In this document: positions 7,044 to 11,688 of the stretch, piece by piece
Position numbering within the stretch: the stretch's first letter is position 1
Layout of the letters: each line of letters begins with the position of its first letter
Origin: an uncultured Acetatifactor sp.
Lineage (GTDB): Bacteria; Bacillota; Clostridia; Lachnospirales; Lachnospiraceae
Assembly: GCA_910577035.1 (NCBI GenBank)
Contig: CAJTKW010000096.1
Location: 1 to 11,688, forward strand
Length of the DNA: 11,688 nucleotides
Reading direction: 5' to 3'
Program-made: the position numbers and the translations under genes
Notes under the pieces: generated by a model
The model's database searches: none
What the model was told of the DNA's origin: nothing
What the model saw: the letters and a program-made list of their open reading frames with translations, nothing else

Positions 7044-7934
7044 GTGGAATATGTTATAATTTTAATCCTTTTTACCGCTGTCGTGATCCTGGCGGTAAAA
7101 CACATAAGGGTGAAAAAGCAGCTGAAATCCATTCCGGGCCAGCTGGAGGACGGGCTGGCCCGGCTGGTGACGGTTGCGTTTGTAGATGATGATGTGGAGG
7201 CCGTTGCTCTTAAAATTAATGAACTGCTGGAGCAAATCCGGCAGACGATTATCAAAAGCAATGCGGCTTCCGCAGCGTTAAGAGCCTCCATTGCGGATAT
7301 ATCCCATGATATGAAAACGCCGCTGACCTCGGTGATTGGTTATTTACAGATGGCGGAGCGGGAATGTAAGGATCAGAAAATCAGGGAGCTTTTGCAGATC
7401 TGCCTGGAGCGGTCCCGTTATTGCAATCTGCTGATGAACGATTTTTTTGAGCTGTCTGTTTTGGATGCGGAGGGCTGTACGCCAAAGCCGGAGACGGTGG
7501 ATGCGGCGGGAATTCTCTGCGAGCAGATCCTTGCCGGCTATCCTGTTTTCGAAGACAAGGGAATTGTGCCCCGTTTTGAAGATCCGGGCAGGCCGGTGAT
7601 GGTTTTGGCAGATCCGGGAATGCTGAATCGGGTGATCCAGAATCTGATTTCAAACGGGGTAAAATATACGGAGGGAGATATTTTCTTTGAAATCTGCCGG
7701 GAAGGGGACCGGGTGGTGCTGACGGTGTCCAATCCCGTAAGCACTTATGTTGATACTGCCCATATCTTTGACCGTTTTTATACCCAGGACAAATCAAGGA
7801 GCCGGGGAAGCGGTATCGGGCTTTATCTGTGCAGACAGTTCACGGAGGCTATGGGGGGCACAATCCGTGGGGAGCTGGAGGACGGGCTGCTGTCCGTGGA
7901 GGTGACGCTGAAGGCGGCCGAGGATGCCCGTTAA
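7044..7934 (+). CDS. Short-sensor histidine kinase
   Basis: The 296-residue kinase has one clear N-terminal membrane helix (about residues 3-20) and almost no extracellular part, the layout of kinases that sense through the membrane or through a transporter. The phosphoacceptor His88 lies in ISHDMKTPLTSVIGY. The N box is NLISNGVKYT, the F box is IFDRFYTQDKSR and the G2 box is GSGIGLYL. At the G1 position, where DxGxG is usual, the sequence is VSNPVSTYVD, so the conserved Asp is replaced by Asn; relatives of this subfamily show the same change, so it is not necessarily inactive. GTG 7044 follows AGGAGGG (7028-7034), which overlaps the permease stop, at 9 bases. It is the presumed partner of the regulator at 4494-5162. 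Confidence 0.93.
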   Translation: MEYVIILILFTAVVILAVKHIRVKKQLKSIPGQLEDGLARLVTVAFVDDDVEAVALKINELLEQIRQTIIKSNAASAALRASIADISHDMKTPLTSVIGYLQMAERECKDQKIRELLQICLERSRYCNLLMNDFFELSVLDAEGCTPKPETVDAAGILCEQILAGYPVFEDKGIVPRFEDPGRPVMVLADPGMLNRVIQNLISNGVKYTEGDIFFEICREGDRVVLTVSNPVSTYVDTAHIFDRFYTQDKSRSRGSGIGLYLCRQFTEAMGGTIRGELEDGLLSVEVTLKAAEDAR

Positions 7935-7937
7935 TAC

Positions 7938-8999
7938 TTATCGCGTTTTTTCTGTTTCTGCAATTCGATGGAGGATCTCGGAAAAGCCTTCGGAATCTGA
8001 TTCCAATAAGCCATGGGTCATATTTTCCATGATGTACATTTTTTTATACGGCGCATTTACCTGCTCAAAATATTCCTGTGCTAACCTATAGTTTGTTTGA
8101 TAATCCTTATCGCCGTTTATGTTTATAAAGGGCACCTGATAATCCGTTCTGCCCTTTAAGGAGAAGGAAGCAAATTCCTGGGAAGCAAAAAAGTCCAAAT
8201 AGACGCCCATATCTCCCTGCAAATAATCCAGCCAATCTATAAGGGAGTAATTGGGATTAAATATAATTGTTGTAATGAAATTGTAATCGGAACCATTCGC
8301 CATCATGTCATAGCCGTATTTTTGCATGATGGCATTTCTGGCAGTAATGTGTTCCATCGTAACATGATCGGGAGTCAGCTGATTGATTAACGCTAAAGTT
8401 TCCTGATCGTCCTTGGCCCATAGCAGCGCCTCCTGGCGGAACGCTTCTTCGTTTTCCAGGTAATCCACAAGCTGTCCGGTCCCGATAAAGCATTCATAAT
8501 ATTCCGGATATTCAAGCACCAGGTTTGCTCCGTAAATCGAGCCCCAAGAGTGTCCGAGAATTGTCAGCTTATCTTTGGCAAGGTAATCCAGAATAAATTC
8601 CGTAACCTCTTTTCCGTCTGTCATAAATAATTCCCGCGTCAATACAATATCGTTCTGCTCTGCGCCATAGCTTTTCCCGCAATTACGTTGGTCCCATGTT
8701 ACCACAGTATACACATCTGCCCATTTTCTTGTATACGCGTAATCAATAGTACTGGTTGCCGAGCCGGGTCCGCCGTGTAAGTAAAGCAGGACCGGATTGT
8801 CCAGATCCTCTCCATAAATATTGATCCACTGCTTTGTACCGTTAATATCAATATACATGGATTGATTAATACCGCCGTCAGGAGTCCGGCTGTAAACTGC
8901 CTTTCCGATGGCTCTGACCAAAAAGAATACCGCTGCCAACAGGAAAAAGGTAAGTGCGGTCCATTTTATTATTTTGAGTATTTTGCTTTTTTTCTTCAT
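7938..8999 (-). CDS. Membrane-anchored alpha/beta hydrolase, proline iminopeptidase-like
   Basis: The 353-residue protein starts with a Lys-rich stretch and a single membrane helix (about residues 13-31), so the enzyme is tethered to the membrane, probably facing outward. HGGPG (residues 75-79) is the oxyanion loop typical of the S33 prolyl aminopeptidase group, with DQRNCGKS (103-110) next. The nucleophile is Ser151 in GHSWG; the acid is probably in NGDKD and the catalytic His in NMTHGLL near the end. All parts of the triad are present. The function could be peptide trimming or hydrolysis of an ester or amide; the substrate is unknown. ATG at 8999 (minus strand) has GGAG (9013-9010) 10 bases upstream; a TTG just before it, at 9002, is less likely. 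Its stop is 3 bases from the kinase stop on the other strand. Confidence 0.87.
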   Translation of the reverse strand: MKKKSKILKIIKWTALTFFLLAAVFFLVRAIGKAVYSRTPDGGINQSMYIDINGTKQWINIYGEDLDNPVLLYLHGGPGSATSTIDYAYTRKWADVYTVVTWDQRNCGKSYGAEQNDIVLTRELFMTDGKEVTEFILDYLAKDKLTILGHSWGSIYGANLVLEYPEYYECFIGTGQLVDYLENEEAFRQEALLWAKDDQETLALINQLTPDHVTMEHITARNAIMQKYGYDMMANGSDYNFITTIIFNPNYSLIDWLDYLQGDMGVYLDFFASQEFASFSLKGRTDYQVPFININGDKDYQTNYRLAQEYFEQVNAPYKKMYIMENMTHGLLESDSEGFSEILHRIAETEKTR

Positions 9000-9056
9000 C
9001 AAAGATCTGCTCCGTTTCGTTTTTTAAGGGAAATCGTATCAGGAGGGCATGAGGAC

Positions 9057-9085
9057 ATTATAGCAAAGGTCGGGCTGGCTGTACA
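9057..9085 (-). promoter_or_regulatory. Promoter of the hydrolase gene
   Basis: On the minus strand TGTACA (9085-9080) is followed after exactly 17 bases by a perfect TATAAT (9062-9057). Transcription should start near 9050, leaving a leader of about 50 bases before the ATG at 8999. Confidence 0.7.
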
Positions 9086-9117
9086 TAAATATATTGATTT
9101 TATTTTTGGAAATGAAG

Positions 9118-9126
9118 TGTTATACT
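9118..9126 (+). promoter_or_regulatory. Extended -10 promoter element of the AraC-type regulator gene
   Basis: TGTTATACT is an extended -10 (TGnTATACT) on the plus strand, lacking a good -35 at the usual distance. It lies within the first codons of the longest possible reading frame of the regulator, so a start at 9112 or earlier is unlikely. It is divergent from the hydrolase promoter and about 30 bases away from it, so one protein could control both. Confidence 0.5.
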
Positions 9127-9183
9127 AAAGTAACGGATCAGTTAATATTTTCAGAAATTTGCAGCATGGAGTGTTATCCCTGT

Positions 9184-10032
9184 ATGTTTAAGTTGTTATT
9201 TCAATATATTGAAGAAAATCTGGAACAAAAAATTGATATGGAGGATGCCGCCAGAGCTGCCGGTTATTCCGCATCTCATCTGCACAGGCTGTTCACATTT
9301 GCGTATGGTATCTCTGTAGCCGATTACATTCGGAAAAGAAAACTTACCAACAGTTTACCGATTATACTTGACCGCAAAAAAAGTATCCTGGATATTGCCA
9401 TGTCCTGCGGCTATGAGTATGAGCAGTCTTTTTCCCGTGCATTTAAGGATGAATTTGGTATTACCCCCGGAAACTACCGCAGGACCCACCCTATTGTAAA
9501 TGTTACTCCGCCCATTCAGGATTACGGATATGTATGTGGCAGCGGCTTATTATTTGGCCCTGAATTTGTTATGTTTCCTGAGATCTCGCTGGTCGGAGCA
9601 GAGCATGATATTCCGTATCATGATTCCATGTGGCTCTGCCCGAAGGTTGCGCTGGACTTCTGGGACCATCAAAGGCAGATCATTCATAACGTTACAAACA
9701 ATCATGTATTTTACGGACTGACACATCACCTTGGAGCAGGATATTCTTACTCAAAGTACTTGACCGCAGTGGAATGTAATCATACGGATCAAATTCCGGA
9801 GGGTATGAAGGCAGATTCCTTTGGGGGATATTCCTGCGTAAAATTCCATTATATTGGCCGGCATCATTACAGGGAGATTTCACAGGAAACCGCACATGAA
9901 ATGTATGCTGCCATTGGCAGGTATTGCAATACGGAAGATCCGCCTGCAGAGATACATCTGGAGAAAATAGATATGGATGAATTTGACGGCGAGTATTGTC
10001 TTTTTGAATTTTATATGCCCTTGAAAAAATAA
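9184..10032 (+). CDS. AraC-family regulator with C-terminal GyrI-like effector-binding domain
   Basis: The 282-residue protein begins with FQYIEENLEQKIDMEDAARAAGYS and SHLHRLFTFAYG, the first helix-turn-helix of an AraC domain. The second helix-turn-helix, ILDIAMSCGYEYEQSFSRAF, and the end motif FGITPGNYRR (about residues 70-100) complete it. The remaining 170 residues match the GyrI-like ligand-binding domain of the Rob type, with LVGAEHDIPYHD near its start, GGYSCVKFHYIG, and the closing CLFEFYMPL. Such proteins bind bulky or cationic compounds and switch on export or detoxification genes. ATG 9184 was chosen because GGAG (9168-9171) lies 12 bases before it, the promoter's -10 at 9121-9126 excludes earlier starts, and the family's first helix begins close to it; ATG 9166 is possible. 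The nearby hydrolase and the GyrI-like gene are candidate targets. Confidence 0.88.
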   Translation: MFKLLFQYIEENLEQKIDMEDAARAAGYSASHLHRLFTFAYGISVADYIRKRKLTNSLPIILDRKKSILDIAMSCGYEYEQSFSRAFKDEFGITPGNYRRTHPIVNVTPPIQDYGYVCGSGLLFGPEFVMFPEISLVGAEHDIPYHDSMWLCPKVALDFWDHQRQIIHNVTNNHVFYGLTHHLGAGYSYSKYLTAVECNHTDQIPEGMKADSFGGYSCVKFHYIGRHHYREISQETAHEMYAAIGRYCNTEDPPAEIHLEKIDMDEFDGEYCLFEFYMPLKK

Positions 10033-10083
10033 TCATCTTTGCAGAATGATAAAAAATGTTCATTTTTTGGAATGCCGCTGAGG

Positions 10084-10106
10084 TATAGTGTGAAATGTGA
10101 TCACAT
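10084..10106 (+). promoter_or_regulatory. Candidate -10 box and perfect 12-base palindrome ahead of the GyrI-like gene
   Basis: TATAGT (10084-10089) is a fair -10 without a good -35 at the usual spacing, as seen at activator-dependent promoters. Five bases on, ATGTGATCACAT (10095-10106) is a perfect palindrome lying near the expected start of transcription, where a dimeric repressor would block it. Upstream, AAAAAATG (10051-10058) and CATTTTTT (10061-10068) form a second, AT-rich inverted repeat. Confidence 0.45.
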
Positions 10107-10145
10107 CAATGGGTAATTTCAGAAAAACGAATTGGAGGAAATCAA

Positions 10146-10583
10146 ATGCAAAGTATAAGGATTTATGAGATGCCCCCCTGCAAGATGGTTTCATCGGGCA
10201 AAGGTATGTTTGGAGAAGGAAATTTCCCGCTTTTTGAGGAATGGTTCTCAGCACAGAAGCGCAGCCTTTTCCCTAAGGATTTCCTGTATGGGGAAGAAGA
10301 CGGATTTGTCTGGCTGTATCTGTATGAAGACGGAATGACGGTTCCGCCGGAATTGGAAATAATAGATTTCCAGGGCGGCCTTTATGCTGTTGCCACGGAC
10401 ATAGACCAGAGAACGGATAAGGATCGTATGAATGCGGAAATGGAGCAGTTCTTAAGTGAAAACGGGTTTGAACGTGATACATCCCGTCCTGAGCTGGGAA
10501 ACATTATCACATCGCCCCTTGCACAAAAAATACTGGGATACGAGCAGATGGACTATTATTTCCCGGTTAAAGCAAAGGAATAA
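10146..10583 (+). CDS. Stand-alone GyrI-like small-molecule-binding protein
   Basis: The 145-residue protein is a single GyrI-like domain with no DNA-binding part. It opens with IRIYEMPPCKMVSSGKGMFG, the usual first strand with conserved Pro, followed by FEEWFSAQKR, FLYGEEDGFVWLYLYEDGM, and GGLYAVATDIDQ, the core strands of the ligand cup. The end MDYYFPVKAKE matches the family's closing strand. From family knowledge, such proteins bind toxic compounds or protect DNA gyrase, and some hydrolyse certain compounds; which applies here is unknown. ATG 10146 follows GGAGG (10134-10138) at 7 bases. The gene lies 113 bases after the AraC-type regulator, whose C-terminal domain belongs to the same superfamily, so a shared ligand is plausible. 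It converges on the EamA exporter gene with 16 bases between stops. Confidence 0.85.
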   Translation: MQSIRIYEMPPCKMVSSGKGMFGEGNFPLFEEWFSAQKRSLFPKDFLYGEEDGFVWLYLYEDGMTVPPELEIIDFQGGLYAVATDIDQRTDKDRMNAEMEQFLSENGFERDTSRPELGNIITSPLAQKILGYEQMDYYFPVKAKE

Positions 10584-10599
10584 AGGAAAGCTTCCGCTG

Positions 10600-11484
10600 C
10601 TATTCTGTAGAAACGCTGTTATCCCCGATCATGATAACCGTAGCCGCTGCCATGACAGCCATTGCCAGATAAAACTGCATTCCCGGCTGTTCCTTTAACA
10701 GGATCATACTGAAGGCCACCCCCAGGAACGGCGACACGGAATAAAAGGCGCTGGTCTTGGCGGCGCCCAGGTGCTGCTGTGCCATGATGTAAAATTTGAT
10801 GCTTAAGCCGTATGCTACAAAGCCCAGGCCAAGGATGGCCAGGGTCCAAATCATTTCGGGCAGGCGTTCACCCAGCAGCAGGGCGATACCTAAGCTGCCG
10901 AGACCGGAAAAGCACCCTTTGATTACCACAATTTCCGTGGAGCTCTTGTGGCTGATCCGCTTGGTACAGTTGTTTTCAAAGCCCCAGCAGACACAGGCAC
11001 CCAGCACCAAAAGGGAACCTTCATTGAGGGTAAAGGCGCCTTTGCCTTCAAAGCTTAAGATAATGCTGGCCAGCGTGACCATCAGGATCGCCAGCCACAG
11101 CCTGCGGGAAATCACTTCCTTGAAGATGATCAGGGCGATCACGGAAGTGGCCACAATCTCAAAATTATTTAACAGCGAAACATTGGCCGAATTTGTCCTT
11201 GTGATGCCAAACATTAATAATATGGGGGCGATAATATCCAGCACCACCATGGCGACGGTATAGGGCAGCTCTTTTTTTGTCAGCCTTGCCTGCTTCGTTT
11301 TCGGTCTCAGCAGCTTTTCCAGGCTGCCCCAGAGCAGAAGCCCCAGGCCTGCTCCCAGATAGAGAAAGGCCGCCGTGATAGTGGGGGCCGCGTGTTTCAG
11401 GATCAGCTTGGACAAGGGGATATTAACTGCATACAGGGCTGCCGCCAGAATGGCATATATTGTTGCAAGGTTCTTAGGTTTCAT
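10600..11484 (-). CDS. EamA-family (DMT superfamily) transporter
   Basis: The 294-residue protein has the ten-helix pattern of drug/metabolite exporters, with two EamA repeats. The first starts at ATIYAILAAALYAVNIPLSKLIL, a family-typical helix 1 with a conserved Pro, and includes the segment SLLNNFEIVATSVIALIIFKE, which marks the end of the first repeat. The second starts near LLVLGACVCWGFENNCTKRI and ends with YSVSPFLGVAFSMILLKE, the same feature in the second half, and a last helix. It probably exports an amino acid, metabolite or drug; the substrate cannot be read. ATG at 11484 (minus strand) is preceded by GGGAG (11494-11490) at 5 bases; an in-frame ATG at 11496 overlaps that site and lacks one of its own. 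Confidence 0.9.
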   Translation of the reverse strand: MKPKNLATIYAILAAALYAVNIPLSKLILKHAAPTITAAFLYLGAGLGLLLWGSLEKLLRPKTKQARLTKKELPYTVAMVVLDIIAPILLMFGITRTNSANVSLLNNFEIVATSVIALIIFKEVISRRLWLAILMVTLASIILSFEGKGAFTLNEGSLLVLGACVCWGFENNCTKRISHKSSTEIVVIKGCFSGLGSLGIALLLGERLPEMIWTLAILGLGFVAYGLSIKFYIMAQQHLGAAKTSAFYSVSPFLGVAFSMILLKEQPGMQFYLAMAVMAAATVIMIGDNSVSTE

Positions 11485-11554
11485 AGGTACTCCCATTTCA
11501 TCAGGGGCAGTGTTCGGCGAAAAAACGCCGCCGTGTTTTTATCGGTCGCATAGA

Positions 11555-11583
11555 AGTATACCATATATTTGCCGGAATGTATA
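11555..11583 (-). promoter_or_regulatory. Promoter of the EamA exporter gene
   Basis: On the minus strand TATACA (11583-11578) and TATACT (11560-11555) are 17 bases apart, and the -10 is extended by TG (TGGTATACT). The start of transcription would be near 11548. The leader of about 60 bases includes a small hairpin, CGGCG (11526-11530 complement) with CGCCG (11515-11519 complement) around six T. Confidence 0.65.
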
Positions 11584-11602
11584 GGAAATGAGTAGTTTCA
11601 AG

Positions 11603-11636
11603 GAGCCGGACAGCTATTGCTGTCCGGACTCTTTTT
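11603..11636 (+). terminator. Plus-strand intrinsic terminator with no gene upstream
   Basis: CCGGACAGC (11606-11614) and GCTGTCCGG (11619-11627) form a perfect 9-base stem with loop TATT, extended by GAG (11603-11605) with CTC (11629-11631) around one bulged A, and followed by TTTTT (11632-11636). This is a strong Rho-independent terminator reading rightward. No plus-strand gene lies between it and 10583, where the GyrI-like gene ends; the exporter between them is on the other strand. Confidence 0.8.
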
Positions 11637-11647
11637 GTGTCACAGTT

Positions 11648-11674
11648 AAAAATAAACCACCGGCTATGCCGGTG
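11648..11674 (-). terminator. Minus-strand terminator-like hairpin at the right edge
   Basis: CACCGGC (11658-11664) and GCCGGTG (11668-11674) form a perfect 7-base stem with a three-base loop. Read leftward it is followed by GTTTATTTTT (11657-11648 region), a T-rich tail. It would end a gene transcribed leftward from beyond the window, or be the subterminal hairpin of a repeat or mobile element. Confidence 0.55.
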
Positions 11675-11688
11675 AGTCCCCAGATGCT

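Noticed and set aside
302..10081. ATGCCGCTGA with a nearby TTTTTTGG occurring both at 287-311 and at 10063-10081
   Set aside because: A shared 10-mer is expected many times by chance in a window of this size, and the spacing between the two parts differs, so it is not supported as a repeat.
11515..11537. CGGCG/CGCCG hairpin followed by GTGTTTTTA as a plus-strand terminator
   Set aside because: The stem has only 5 bases with a 6-base loop and the T-run is separated from it; it is more likely incidental in the exporter's leader.

Overview
The window looks like accessory chromosomal DNA from a low-to-moderate GC Gram-positive anaerobe, most likely a gut Clostridia of the Lachnospiraceae type. 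The grounds are purine-rich Shine-Dalgarno sites before almost every gene, extended -10 promoters, and protein families typical of that group: a BcrA-like ABC ATPase, an OmpR-type regulator with a short-sensor histidine kinase, MATE and EamA exporters, and AraC/GyrI proteins. The lineage call is inference; no rRNA or other marker gene is present. There is no tRNA, CRISPR array or intact transposase.

Layout, left to right. (1) 1-3048, plus strand: the end of a truncated acetyltransferase-like gene, an unexplained 204-base gap, a P-loop kinase-like protein, a phosphinothricin-acetyltransferase-like GNAT enzyme and a MATE exporter. (2) 3050-3712: a strong AT-rich hairpin, then a SAM methyltransferase gene broken by an internal deletion and frame change. 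(3) 3727-7934, plus strand: a radical SAM protein closely followed by a response regulator, then, after a 217-base regulatory gap, an ABC ATPase, its membrane partner and a histidine kinase. The gap holds 11-base-phased CTTTAA(C/G) repeats, a promoter and a structured leader. (4) 7938-8999, minus strand: a membrane-anchored alpha/beta hydrolase, converging on the kinase gene with only 3 bases between stop codons. (5) 9184-10583, plus strand: an AraC-type regulator with a C-terminal GyrI-like effector domain, then a stand-alone GyrI-like protein with a 12-base palindrome in its promoter region. (6) 10600-11484, minus strand: an EamA-type exporter. (7) 11485-11688: the exporter's promoter, a plus-strand terminator with no plus-strand gene to serve, and a minus-strand terminator-like hairpin belonging to something beyond the right edge.

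How it may work together. The best-defined unit is the sensor/transporter operon at 4494-7934. The short-sensor kinase probably reads the state of the transporter or a membrane-active compound, phosphorylates the regulator, and the regulator binds the phased repeats ahead of the transporter genes. Such modules usually confer resistance to, or export of, peptide-like antibiotics. The radical SAM gene only 14 bases upstream of the regulator is the most unusual partner. Around this unit sit several separate detoxification-type functions (two acetyltransferase-like genes, two exporters, a multidrug-type regulator with ligand-binding proteins), so the region reads as an accumulation of defence or export genes in several small transcription units, some decaying. 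I did not find a convincing new system; the radical SAM/two-component/ABC grouping and the orphan terminator at the right end most deserve follow-up.
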